Below are positions 8,549-16,855 of a DNA stretch of 34,550 nucleotides, piece by piece. The DNA lies in contig PKWK01000253.1 of the NCBI GenBank assembly GCA_003133205.1, forward strand, positions 17,644 through 52,193, in the 5' to 3' direction. The notes under the pieces were generated by a model that searched no databases, was not told where the DNA came from, and saw only the letters and a program-made list of their open reading frames with translations. Numbering within the stretch: the stretch's first letter is position 1; each line of letters begins with the position of its first letter. Both the position numbers and the translations under genes were made by a program. Origin of the DNA: Granulicella sp. (lineage in GTDB: Bacteria > Acidobacteriota > Terriglobia > Terriglobales > Acidobacteriaceae).

Positions 8549-9631
8549 CGGTTCAATCGCTCTCTCAGCCATCTCTGCGTAGATAAGGTCTTTTTCGATC
8601 CCGATGCTGCGGTAGCCCACCGCATTGCAAGCCGCCAATGTGGAGCCCGATCCCGCAAACGGATCAAGAATGGTGCCTTCGCCAAGCGGCAGGGCGGCGT
8701 AGACAACCTGCCGCAGAAAGGATTGCGGCTTCAGCGAGGGATGGTTGGCGATCTTGCGTTCCCTTTGCGTCGCCGGACTCGAACGGATCACGTCCCCAAA
8801 CGGTCTGTCGTGGGAGATCCTCCGCCATCCTCCTGTTTTCCACAAACGCAAGTTGTCCTGGACGCGCCCTTCCAACGGCTTCCTCGCAATCACCCACGGC
8901 TCCCACATGGAACGAGGCATCACGCTCACTCCGTTGAATTCCTTGTGCGCGTTCTTGGGCCGGTCCCCTCCGCGCATGGTCATGGTGAGTCGGACAATGG
9001 AGCCTCTCACCTCAAAACCCCCACTGGACAGGGCGTTCGAAACCAGATGTGACAGAAGCGGATTGCTCGCGACCGCAACATTACCGCCGGGAACCAGCAC
9101 CCGATAAAGCAACCTTGCCCATGTCTTGAAAAAAACCTGCAAAGCCGCCCGATCGTCATCCGTCAATACGGTAAAGCGCGGCAGAGGCGAGCGCTGATGG
9201 CCATCGAAGGATGGCGGAATTCGCCAAACACCGCCTTTTCCGGCGCGAAGCTTGCTCTGCTCCTTGGCCGTGTATTCATGCAGCCCGTACGGCGGATCGG
9301 TCACCACCGCGTGCACGCTGTTCTCCGCCTGTCCGCCAAGCCAACTCATGCAGTCGGCTATGTAAAGCCTACTCTGTCCGATCTGCCAGACTTGGGTATG
9401 GGCGTGCGCACACGCTCTCGGCAACGCACGTGACGCCAGCGCATATCGGCCCGTCTCAAGTCGTGTGAATCTTTCGGGACAGTTCAGGTTCAGGTAGGAA
9501 CGGACCGAGGATGCTGGGACCTCTCCCAACTCACGCGAGACGAAGCTGTAAATCTGATCCAGCGAAGCGCTTCCCGTCCCCTCGAGATACCCAACGATTG
9601 AATCGCGCACCTGTCCGGGAGCAAAGCTCAT
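8486..9631 (-). CDS. DNA methyltransferase (N6-adenine or N4-cytosine), type II RM, with N-terminal winged helix
   Basis: A 381-residue amino-methyltransferase. Catalytic motif IV DPPYG is at residues 112-116 and the AdoMet motif FAGSGS at 325-330. Motif IV before motif I gives the beta-class order. Residues about 5-65 look like a winged-helix/HARE-HTH domain (VRDSIVGYLEGTG to FTRLETGRYAL), which could bind DNA. The enzyme should protect host DNA against the convergent endonuclease. The ATG at 9631 begins seven bases after a -10-like TTATCT, so the mRNA may be leaderless. A perfect palindrome overlaps the -35 box, which suggests autoregulation. Confidence 0.88.
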   Translation of the reverse strand: MSFAPGQVRDSIVGYLEGTGSASLDQIYSFVSRELGEVPASSVRSYLNLNCPERFTRLETGRYALASRALPRACAHAHTQVWQIGQSRLYIADCMSWLGGQAENSVHAVVTDPPYGLHEYTAKEQSKLRAGKGGVWRIPPSFDGHQRSPLPRFTVLTDDDRAALQVFFKTWARLLYRVLVPGGNVAVASNPLLSHLVSNALSSGGFEVRGSIVRLTMTMRGGDRPKNAHKEFNGVSVMPRSMWEPWVIARKPLEGRVQDNLRLWKTGGWRRISHDRPFGDVIRSSPATQRERKIANHPSLKPQSFLRQVVYAALPLGEGTILDPFAGSGSTLAACNAVGYRSIGIEKDLIYAEMAERAIEPLSRLQLVEPVGPQLFNAFPV

Positions 9632-9638
9632 GCAGCAA

Positions 9639-9666
9639 AGATAAGTCGCTGACGTCTGGACGTCAA
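9639..9666 (-). promoter_or_regulatory. Methyltransferase promoter with overlapping perfect palindrome (9650-9665)
   Basis: On the minus strand, TTGACG (9666-9661) and TTATCT (9644-9639) are 16 bases apart. TGACGTC-TG-GACGTCA at 9650-9665 is a perfect inverted repeat spanning the -35 and the spacer. The -10 ends seven bases from the start codon, consistent with a leaderless transcript. An operator function is inferred from its position. Confidence 0.5.
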
Positions 9667-9679
9667 GCGCAATCTAAAG

Positions 9680-9883
9680 TCATTTCGCTAATTCCCGGTA
9701 AGCGTCGCGATGCTGCGGCAACGTCTTGCGGAAGGCCTCGAGGCCCTCTTCCACTGAGGCGTGCCAGTGTTCACACTCACTCCCAGCTGAACTAATCGGA
9801 CAAACTGCCACCTCAGCGCCTTCTGCCAAATGCAGCGCCTCAACTGCCTCGGCGGACAGCACCACGCAGTATTGGTCGCCCAT
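9680..9883 (-). CDS. Small AbrB/MazE-like DNA-binding protein, possible antitoxin
   Basis: A 67-residue protein whose sequence (GDQYCVVLSAEAVEALHLAEGAEVAV and the C-terminal HRDAYRELAK) fits the swapped-hairpin AbrB/MazE/SpoVT family often paired with Doc-type toxins. The frame upstream of the ATG encodes ALRVQRM, which would complete the first beta-strand, but there is no usual start codon before an in-frame TAA. A TAAAAT box covers that TAA. The gene may be 5'-degenerate or use an unusual start. No toxin gene adjoins it. Confidence is moderate to low. Confidence 0.42.
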   Translation of the reverse strand: MGDQYCVVLSAEAVEALHLAEGAEVAVCPISSAGSECEHWHASVEEGLEAFRKTLPQHRDAYRELAK

Positions 9884-10092
9884 CCGTTGAACGCGTAGCG
9901 CCTGGCCCCGATTTTACCCCAGCAGCCTGTCCGTGGCGTGCCCATTGCGCCGTCGTATGCTGGAAGCACCAACCCGCCTCACCGGAAGTAAGAGTCCAAG
10001 CCCGCATGACGGCAGACGAAAGCCAGCTCGCGACCAACACGGTCCGCCGCCTTCCCGCACCCACTCGCCGCAAGTCTGATAAACCCGCATTG

Positions 10093-10479
10093 TCACCGTA
10101 CTTCTACGGCCAGATTCCCGAGAACATCGAATTTGAAATTCAACCAGAATGAGGTCTCGACCTCCACCGCCTCGCCGTCCACAAGGTTGGGCTTGAAGGT
10201 CCATTTCTTCACCGCGTCCCGAGCCGCGTTCTGTAGCAGTGGGGGTCCTTGCTCCACTTTGACGCTCTCCACCGTTCCGGTCTTCGAAATCCTCACCCGC
10301 AGAATAACCAAGCCCTGATCATGCTCCTGCTTCGCCAGCAACGGGTACTGCGGATCGACTCTCTTTACGACCATCTTGGTCATGGTTCCTGGCGGCACCT
10401 GGACGATCCCCGCCGCTCCCGCCTGTCCAAACAACGGCACCATCGCGCAGGTAAGCACCAGCCCACACATCCATCTCAT
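10093..10479 (-). CDS. Exported TonB C-terminal domain protein (energy transducer-like)
   Basis: A 128-residue protein with a signal peptide or single anchor (residues 1-24, MCGLVLTCAMVPLFGQAG) followed directly by a TonB-like C-terminal domain: PQYPLLAKQEHDQGLVILRV, VEQGPPLLQNAARDAVKKWTFKP and the closing FKFDV strand. It lacks the long proline-rich linker of classical TonB, so it is a short TonB-domain protein common in acidobacteria rather than a complete transducer. I chose ATG 10479 because it starts the hydrophobic segment; longer frames only add a non-hydrophobic Cys-rich extension. It is divergent from the GH57 gene. Confidence 0.72.
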   Translation of the reverse strand: MRWMCGLVLTCAMVPLFGQAGAAGIVQVPPGTMTKMVVKRVDPQYPLLAKQEHDQGLVILRVRISKTGTVESVKVEQGPPLLQNAARDAVKKWTFKPNLVDGEAVEVETSFWLNFKFDVLGNLAVEVR

Positions 10480-10643
10480 CCAACACCGCCTTGGCTCGAC
10501 AGTAAAACAAGAAGCAATGCTACCCCGCATGGAATCCGTCAACAAGCCATGCCCCGTGCAATAAGCAACTCCTCCCGTCACATACCCGCCCTCCGCGAGA
10601 TTCTCCTGCGCGATTCCCTCAGGCGCGGTACCCTTATAAGTCG

Positions 10644-13256
10644 ATGGTGAAACGTCCCTCCGCTAAATCCGCCAAGCCCCCCGCACCCGCCGATACCGCC
10701 AACCGCTATGTCTGCGTTCATGGCCACTTCTACCAGCCGCCCCGCGAGAATCCCTGGCTGGAGACGGTCGAAGTCCAGGACTCGGCCGCGCCGTATCACG
10801 ACTGGAACGAGCGCATCTGCGCCGAGTGTTACGCGCCCAATGGCGCTTCCCGCATCACCAATCGAAAGAACGAAATCGTCCGCATCGTCAATAACTATGC
10901 GCGGATGAGTTTCAACTTCGGCCCAACCCTGCTGAAGTGGCTGGCAGACAAGGCTCCCCGCACCTATCGCATGATTCTCGACGCGGACAAGGCCAGCGCG
11001 CATCGCTACAGCGGCCACGGCTCGGCGGTGGCGCAGGTCTACAACCACATCATCCTGCCGCTCGCCAACAAGCGCGATGCAATCACGCAGATCCGCTGGG
11101 GCATCGCCGACTTCGAATACCGCTTCGGCCGCCGCCCCGAAGGCATGTGGCTCGCGGAGACCGCCGTCAATCGCACCGCGCTGGACCTGATGGCGGCCGA
11201 GGGCATCAGGTTCACTATCCTCGCGCCGCACCAGTGCGCGCGTATCCGCAACCTCCCCCAGCCGCAGCCAGGCGCGGCGGACCCTCTGCTCCCTACCGAG
11301 GCCGCAGAAGCCGCAAGCGGCGCTGCCGGGGGCCCCGATCTCAACCCCTGGGTTCCCACTCCAGACGCCACGGTCGACCCCACCCGCCCCTACACCGTCA
11401 AACTCGACGAGGGCCGCAGCATCGCAGTCTTTTTCTACGACGGCCCTCCCTCCCGCGCCATCGCGTTCGAGGGGCTGCTCAACAGCGGCGAAGCCTTTGG
11501 CAGCCGGCTGCTGGACGGCTTCCGCGCGTCCTCGGCGGACTCCGTCAGCAAGCCGGAACTCTCCCACGTCGCCACCGACGGCGAGAGCTATGGCCACCAT
11601 CACAGGTATGGAGAGATGGCGCTCGCCTACGCCATGCACTGGATTGAGGACAACGGCCACGCCAAGCTGACCAACTACGGCGAGTTCCTCGAAAAATTCC
11701 CCCCCCAGTGGGAGGCCGAGGTGGTCGAAGATACCTCGTGGAGCTGCGTGCATGGCGTGGAGCGATGGCGCTCCAACTGCGGCTGCAACGGGGGCAAGCC
11801 CGGCTGGCACCAACAGTGGCGGGCGCCGCTGCGTGCAGCGCTCGACTTTCTGCGCGACGCAACCGCGCCCCTGGCCGAGGCGTTAGCCAAAGGCCTGCTT
11901 GCAGATCTCTGGTCCGCCCGCGACGCCTACATCGACGTCGTCCTCGACCGCTCTACTGCAGCGAAGGACCGCTTCTTCGCTCGCCACGCCGCGCGCGTGC
12001 TCACCGCCGAGGAGCGCATCATCGTCCTCGAACTGCTCGAGCTCGAACGCCACACCCAGTTGATGTACACCAGTTGCGGCTGGTTCTTCGACGAAATCTC
12101 CGGCATCGAAACCATCCAGATCATCGCCTACGCCGGCCGCGTGCTCCAACTCGCCGCCAAACTCTTCGACGGACCTGGCCTTGCACTGGAGCAGCAGTTC
12201 CTCGACATCCTCGCCAAGGCCAAGAGCAATGTCCCGGAGATCGGCGACGGCGCCGAGCTATACCGCCGCTACGTCACGGCGATCCGCATCGGCCTCGAAC
12301 AGGTCGGCGCTCACTACGCCATCAGCTCCGTCTTCCGCAGCTACCCCGAAGAGGGCGAGCTTTTCTGCTTCGAACTCCACCGCGACTCGCACGAATCCTT
12401 CACCTCGGGTCGCGGCAAGGTCGCCCTCGGCCACGCCCACATCCGCTCCCGCATCACGGAGGAGACCGAAGAGATCTGTTTTGCGGTGCTGCACCTCGGC
12501 GACCAGAACCTCTCGGCCGCCGTCCGCCACTTCTCCTCGGACAACCCCGACGATGTGGCAGCCTTCGCCGCGTTCTCCACCGACGTCGGCAACGCCATAC
12601 GCCACGCCAATCTCCCCGAAGTCATCCGCCTGATCGATCGCTTCTTCGGCACGCTCGCCTACTCGCTCACCTCGCTGTTTGCGGATGAACAGCACCGCAT
12701 TCTGCGCACCATCCTCGATCGCACCCTCGCCGAGATGGAAGATTCCCTGCGCAAGATCTACGAAGACCACGCCTCGCTGCTCCGCTTTCTCACCGAGTCG
12801 GGCATGGCCGCGCCTCCCGCCCTCGCCATCGCCGCCAACTTCGCGATCAACTCCAGCCTGCGACGCGCCATCAGCGCGGAGAACTTCGACGCGAGCGAGA
12901 TCGGGACGCTGTTCGCACGAGCCACCGCCGACCAGATCGTCGTCGATACCCAGGTGCTCAGCTTCGCCGCGGGCGAACGCATGAAACGCGCGATGGTCGC
13001 CCTCGAGGCTGCAGCGGAGAAGGAACACGCCATGAAAGGCGCGCTGCAAACCGCCCTCACCATCGCGGTCGGCCTGCGCACGCTGCCCTTCGACGTCAAC
13101 CTCTGGCAGGCGCAGAACATCTGGAACGACCTCTTCCGCCGCAGCGACAAGCACTACTGGTCGCCGGAGTGGAAGCTAGCCTTCAAGAAACTCGGCGAAG
13201 CCCTCTACATCAGCGTCAACGAACTGGTTGTAGAAGAAGGCGTCTCCGCCTTTTGA
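10644..13256 (+). CDS. DUF3536 glycoside hydrolase family 57 protein
   Basis: An 870-residue cytoplasmic protein of the GH57 fold with a C-terminal DUF3536 region. Family motifs are HGHFYQPPRENPW (about 26-38), GMWLAE (167-172, with Glu172 the likely nucleophile) and ATDGESYGHH (310-319, with Asp312 the likely acid/base). GH57 enzymes act on alpha-glucans (amylases, branching enzymes); the substrate of the DUF3536 group is not known to me. There is no signal peptide. A TATAAG box ends three bases before the ATG (six before an in-frame GTG at 10647), so a leaderless transcript is possible. The gene stands alone on its strand. Confidence 0.88.
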   Translation: MVKRPSAKSAKPPAPADTANRYVCVHGHFYQPPRENPWLETVEVQDSAAPYHDWNERICAECYAPNGASRITNRKNEIVRIVNNYARMSFNFGPTLLKWLADKAPRTYRMILDADKASAHRYSGHGSAVAQVYNHIILPLANKRDAITQIRWGIADFEYRFGRRPEGMWLAETAVNRTALDLMAAEGIRFTILAPHQCARIRNLPQPQPGAADPLLPTEAAEAASGAAGGPDLNPWVPTPDATVDPTRPYTVKLDEGRSIAVFFYDGPPSRAIAFEGLLNSGEAFGSRLLDGFRASSADSVSKPELSHVATDGESYGHHHRYGEMALAYAMHWIEDNGHAKLTNYGEFLEKFPPQWEAEVVEDTSWSCVHGVERWRSNCGCNGGKPGWHQQWRAPLRAALDFLRDATAPLAEALAKGLLADLWSARDAYIDVVLDRSTAAKDRFFARHAARVLTAEERIIVLELLELERHTQLMYTSCGWFFDEISGIETIQIIAYAGRVLQLAAKLFDGPGLALEQQFLDILAKAKSNVPEIGDGAELYRRYVTAIRIGLEQVGAHYAISSVFRSYPEEGELFCFELHRDSHESFTSGRGKVALGHAHIRSRITEETEEICFAVLHLGDQNLSAAVRHFSSDNPDDVAAFAAFSTDVGNAIRHANLPEVIRLIDRFFGTLAYSLTSLFADEQHRILRTILDRTLAEMEDSLRKIYEDHASLLRFLTESGMAAPPALAIAANFAINSSLRRAISAENFDASEIGTLFARATADQIVVDTQVLSFAAGERMKRAMVALEAAAEKEHAMKGALQTALTIAVGLRTLPFDVNLWQAQNIWNDLFRRSDKHYWSPEWKLAFKKLGEALYISVNELVVEEGVSAF

Positions 13257-13325
13257 CAGGAGTTGGGAGATATGTGCTTGTAGAGGTTACATACTGTGGA
13301 TTACTGTAACTAATATTGGCACATA

Positions 13326-14429
13326 TCAGCTCTGCCAGTGCAGCGTCGCCGGTCCATCCATGGGATGCTCGCCGGTTCCAAGCAATCTTGCCTGCTTCAG
13401 CGCGAAGTACCACTTCGCCGGCTTGTCCGCGTCGTCGATCAGCATCAGCGCCGGCCCGTAGCGCAACCCCTGCGCCTGCTCGACCATGGTCTCCTGGTCC
13501 TGGCGCACGAACATCCCGCCGAAGAACTTGAGGATGGGCGTGAACAGGGGAAACCAGCCGAGAACATTCCACGCCCCGCACACGTCGATGCGGCAGGTTG
13601 AGGGTGTCACCGGCGTAACCGTGGTCAGCGTCGCGAACCACTTCTCGCCACAGCGGATGGTCTCGTAGCGGCGGTTCGGCATGACGAAGTCGATGGTGGT
13701 CGTCACTGGTCCATGCGCGCCGAGCAGCTTGTACGGCAGGCTGTTGCTGCTGGGCGCATGCGCCGACATTCTGAAGCCCGCATTGCGTCCATGATTCTCG
13801 ACATCCAGCAGCGGCTCGAAGTGCTTCTCCTTCGCATGAATGCTGCCGCGACTGCGCCACCACCACGACTGATGCACGAACGGCCCATGCGCCGGGTCCA
13901 TCAATCCGATGATGCCGTGATCGACATTGCACGGCAGGTCGGCGGTGAGATGCGCGGTGCGGTAGTGCGTCGAAAACTTCGGTACTTCAGGCACCGGCGG
14001 CAGCTCGGCGCCATTGCGGCTCGCCCCCGGCTGCGGAAGGTAGACCCACGCATAGCCATCGCGCTCTTCGCACGCGAACGAGGCGGCGAATATCTTCGTC
14101 GCGTCCAGCGTGTCTGCGTCGGTCAGCGAAGGGATCAGTTTGCACTGCCCGCTGCACGGCTCAAACTCCCAGCCGTGATACTTGCAGGTCACGGTTTCGC
14201 CGTCGAACCACCCCGCCGACAGCGGGATGCCGCGATGCGGACAAAGGTCGCGCATGGCGAAGATGCGGCCGTCGTTCCGCTGCCCGAGCAGCAGCGGATT
14301 CCCCAGCAGCAGCGCGGTCTTCGTCTTACCGGCCCGCAACTCGTCCGCGCGGATCGCAGGGTACCAATCGCCGAAGATCAGCTCCGCCGAAGGCCCAGGC
14401 GCACTCGCAATATCAACCAGATCGCTCAC
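13326..14429 (-). CDS. Rieske [2Fe-2S] aromatic ring-hydroxylating-type oxygenase
   Basis: A 367-residue Rieske non-heme iron oxygenase alpha-subunit-like protein. The Rieske centre is Cys63-Pro-His65 and Cys82-Lys-Tyr-His85. The mononuclear iron site is visible as Asp178-x2-His181-x4-His186, with Asp170 in NVDH as the likely bridging acid. Such enzymes hydroxylate or demethylate aromatic or lipid substrates with an external reductase; none is encoded nearby. The only plausible start is GTG 14429, preceded by GGAA; a -10-like TATATT ends seven bases upstream, so translation may be leaderless. It diverges from the GT39 gene across 21 bp. Confidence 0.82.
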   Translation of the reverse strand: MSDLVDIASAPGPSAELIFGDWYPAIRADELRAGKTKTALLLGNPLLLGQRNDGRIFAMRDLCPHRGIPLSAGWFDGETVTCKYHGWEFEPCSGQCKLIPSLTDADTLDATKIFAASFACEERDGYAWVYLPQPGASRNGAELPPVPEVPKFSTHYRTAHLTADLPCNVDHGIIGLMDPAHGPFVHQSWWWRSRGSIHAKEKHFEPLLDVENHGRNAGFRMSAHAPSSNSLPYKLLGAHGPVTTTIDFVMPNRRYETIRCGEKWFATLTTVTPVTPSTCRIDVCGAWNVLGWFPLFTPILKFFGGMFVRQDQETMVEQAQGLRYGPALMLIDDADKPAKWYFALKQARLLGTGEHPMDGPATLHWQS

Positions 14430-14436
14430 GCTTTCC

Positions 14437-14444
14437 AATATAGT
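14437..14444. promoter_or_regulatory. Overlapping divergent -10 boxes shared by Rieske and GT39 genes
   Basis: TATAGT on the plus strand (14439-14444) and TATATT on the minus strand (14442-14437) share the TATA at 14439-14442. The plus box ends six bases before ATG 14451 and the minus box seven bases before GTG 14429. Both mRNAs would then start at or next to their start codons. The -35 elements are weak (TTGCGG is the best on the minus strand). Confidence 0.4.
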
Positions 14445-14450
14445 CGCGAT

Positions 14451-16718
14451 ATGCCGTCCGCAAGCATACCGAAGCGCCCGCTCAGCAACACGCTCGTGCT
14501 GCTTGCGCTGTGGATCGCGTTCTACGCCAGCTTCACGCTCTTCACGCCCGCGCTGCTCGACGACGCCGACTCCGTTCACGCCGAGGTCGCGCGCGAGATG
14601 CTGCTGCGCCACGACTGGGTCACGCTCTACGCCAACGGCATCCGCTACCTGGAGAAGGCGCCGCTGCTCTACTGGTCGATGGCCGCCAGCTTCAAGCTCT
14701 TCGGCGTGTCGACCGCCGCCGCGCGCATTCCGCTCGCCCTGACCATCCTCGCGCTGGCCTTCGCGGTCGAAGCGTTCGCCCGCCGAGCCTTCCGCAGCAC
14801 CCGCGCAGGTCTCTACGCCGCGCTGATCCTGCTCTCCAGCTTCGGCGTCTTCCTCTTCACCCGCATCACCATCCCCGACGCGATGGTCTGCCTCTGGCTC
14901 ACGCTCGCTATGCTCTGCTTCTGGATGACCGAGCAAATCGACCAGCCACAAGACCGGGTGGCCCATCCTTTCCAGCCTCACCGGAAAGGGTGGGTTGCCT
15001 TCCTCGAAGGAGCCACGAACGCCTCACTGACCCGTCGCATCCTCTGTTACGCCTTCGCCGCCTGCTGCGCGCTCAACGTCCTCACCAAAGGCCTGATCGG
15101 CGTCGTCTTCCCCATCGCCATCGTCCTCATTTACCTGCTGCTCACGCGCGGCCTCCGCGGAACCGTCCGCCGCGCCCTCGAGCTTCACCCGTTCTCATCC
15201 ACTGCGGTCTTCCTCATCCTCGCCGCGCCTTGGCACATCTTCGCCGCGTGGGCGAACCCAACGCGCGGCTTTCCCGGAGACCTGACCTTCGCGCACGGCC
15301 ACTTCTCCGTTCCGCTGCCGACGCAGGGCAACGTCCACGGCTGGGCGTGGTTCTACTTCGTCAACGAGCAACTCCTCCGCTACCTCAACCTCCGCGTCCC
15401 CCGCGACTACGACACGGTCCCGCTCTGGCTCTTCTGGAGCCTCTGCCTAATCTGGCTCATGCCCTGGTCCGCATTTGTCTTCAAAGCGCTCGCAAGCGCC
15501 TGGCGCCGCATCAGCGAAGCCCGTGCTTCGATCTCACCCGAGAGTCGTCATCCTGAGCGGAGTTTGGCGCGATTGCGCCAAACGGAGTCGAAAAACCCCG
15601 AAGAAATCCGCCCCGCATCGGAAGTCCGAACCGTTCGGCCAAATCAGTTAGCAGCCAACGCTGATCTCCTCCTCATCCTCTGGGGCGCGGTGCCGCTCGT
15701 CTTCTTCTCCTTCTCGACGCGCCAGGAATACTACGTCCTGCCCGCGCTTCCTCCAATAATCCTTATCGTCGCAAGCTGGCTCGCGCTCACGACGAAGTTC
15801 AACAATGCGGCTGAAGTGAAGCGACTTTCGTCCGAACACACGGATCGGAGCGTTTTCTTCCACAAAGGTGAGTCAGAGGCGACGACTGTCATTCGCGAAG
15901 GCGTCGCCGCTCCTCGCATCACCACAGTCCTGCTCGCCCTCGGCGCAATCTTCGCCGCAGCCGCGATCTCCTTCCTGCTGCACACGCGCACACCAGCGCC
16001 TGACACCGATCTAGCCGCACTGCTACAGCAGAATCCCGGCGACTACGCCCTTTCGATGGGCCACTTCCTCGACCTCAACGCGCAAGCCCTCGGACTCTTC
16101 CGCCTGCCGCTTGCCCTCGCCGCCGCAAGCCTCTTCCTCGCCCCGCTCGTGTCGCTCGTTCTGCGGAAGCGAGCGCAGCCCCACGCCGCAACGCTCGCAC
16201 TCGCCGCCGGAGCGTTCGGCTTCCTGCTCGCCTCCCACCTCGCGCTGCAGACCTTCGCGCCAGTCCTCAGCTCGCAGCAACTCGCCGCCGCAATCGCGCC
16301 GCAGGTCCACGCGGACGACCTCATCGTCATCCACCAGGAGTACGAATACGCCAGCACGCTCGGTTTCTATCTCCAGCGCCCGAGCTACACGCAGCAGAAC
16401 GGCCGCCCCATCGCCATCAACCCGATCCACATCCTCGCCGACGCCAGCTACAACGGCGTCGCCAACTACGGGCGCAGCTCCAACCTCTGGTACGGCAGCT
16501 TCTTCCCCGACGCGCCGCGCATCTTCGAAACCCCGCAGTCCCTCGCGCGGAAGTGGCCCGGCACGCAGCGCATCTTCCTCTGGCAGGACCTCGCCAATCA
16601 GCCCAGCCCGCTGCCCTCGCTCCCCGGCCCGGTCTACGTCCTCGCCCAATCCGGCGGCAAAGAGATCGTCAGCAACCAGCCGAATACAAAACCCTTAACA
16701 CCGACCCACACCGATTGA
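14451..16718 (+). CDS. GT39-type membrane glycosyltransferase (ArnT/PMT-like)
   Basis: A 755-residue integral membrane glycosyltransferase of the GT-C fold. The first loop after helix 1 has DDADSVHAEVAREML, containing the acidic Asp-Asp/Glu residues typical of GT39/ArnT enzymes, followed by LEKAPLLYWSMA and about ten further membrane helices. Such enzymes move a sugar from a polyprenyl-phosphate donor to lipid or protein on the outer side of the membrane. Two hydrophilic insertions, around residues 169-183 and 366-385, are encoded by REP-like palindromes that keep the frame open. The stop codon lies inside another long inverted repeat. The substrate is unknown. Confidence 0.82.
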   Translation: MPSASIPKRPLSNTLVLLALWIAFYASFTLFTPALLDDADSVHAEVAREMLLRHDWVTLYANGIRYLEKAPLLYWSMAASFKLFGVSTAAARIPLALTILALAFAVEAFARRAFRSTRAGLYAALILLSSFGVFLFTRITIPDAMVCLWLTLAMLCFWMTEQIDQPQDRVAHPFQPHRKGWVAFLEGATNASLTRRILCYAFAACCALNVLTKGLIGVVFPIAIVLIYLLLTRGLRGTVRRALELHPFSSTAVFLILAAPWHIFAAWANPTRGFPGDLTFAHGHFSVPLPTQGNVHGWAWFYFVNEQLLRYLNLRVPRDYDTVPLWLFWSLCLIWLMPWSAFVFKALASAWRRISEARASISPESRHPERSLARLRQTESKNPEEIRPASEVRTVRPNQLAANADLLLILWGAVPLVFFSFSTRQEYYVLPALPPIILIVASWLALTTKFNNAAEVKRLSSEHTDRSVFFHKGESEATTVIREGVAAPRITTVLLALGAIFAAAAISFLLHTRTPAPDTDLAALLQQNPGDYALSMGHFLDLNAQALGLFRLPLALAAASLFLAPLVSLVLRKRAQPHAATLALAAGAFGFLLASHLALQTFAPVLSSQQLAAAIAPQVHADDLIVIHQEYEYASTLGFYLQRPSYTQQNGRPIAINPIHILADASYNGVANYGRSSNLWYGSFFPDAPRIFETPQSLARKWPGTQRIFLWQDLANQPSPLPSLPGPVYVLAQSGGKEIVSNQPNTKPLTPTHTD
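14957..14999. repeat. REP-like hairpin inside the GT39 gene (copy 1)
   Basis: The 17-base arms 14957-14973 and 14983-14999 are near-complements (core CCATCCTTTCC against GGAAAGGGTGG) around a 9-base loop. The DNA is read in frame as VAHPFQPHRKGWVAF within a hydrophilic loop. It resembles dispersed hairpins I associate with acidobacterial intergenic regions; copy number cannot be checked here. Confidence 0.6.
15546..15605. repeat. REP-like hairpin inside the GT39 gene (copy 2, 'HPERS' type)
   Basis: The core is a perfect stem-loop, GTTTGGCGC (15561-15569), loop GATT, GCGCCAAAC (15574-15582). It is flanked by TCATCCTGAGCGGA and GGAGTCGAAAAACCCC. The flanks translate to HPERS, a frequent signature of repetitive elements read through by a gene. 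It is in frame. Confidence 0.7.
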
Positions 16719-16803
16719 ACCGATTTACAGCAAAGGCGATTAGGTTTTGATTCACACTTGCTTTCGTTCTTGATCGGTCCAGTCGGTGTTGATCGGCGTT
16801 AAG
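16694..16803. repeat. Long imperfect inverted repeat (31-nt arms, 48-nt loop) over the GT39 stop codon
   Basis: Arms 16694-16724 and 16773-16803 match as reverse complements at 26 of 31 positions. The left arm encodes the last GT39 codons (LTPTHTD) and its stop. It could act as a bidirectional transcription barrier or a mobile REP pair. No T-tract follows. Confidence 0.75.
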
Positions 16804-16855
16804 CCTCTCTTCGAGTCGCGGTACCGCCCGTGAGATCTTTGCGTATTATTTCCCC

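Noticed and set aside
10006..10152. 48-codon plus-strand frame opposite the end of the TonB-domain gene
   Set aside because: No ribosome site and no recognisable motif; overlaps a supported gene.
10578..11813. 411-codon minus-strand frame inside the GH57 gene
   Set aside because: Shadow frame; the plus strand carries GH57 catalytic motifs.
14430..14981. Upstream extension of the Rieske oxygenase frame into the GT39 gene
   Set aside because: The Rieske domain is complete from GTG 14429, and the extension is the reverse of the GT39 N-terminal coding sequence.
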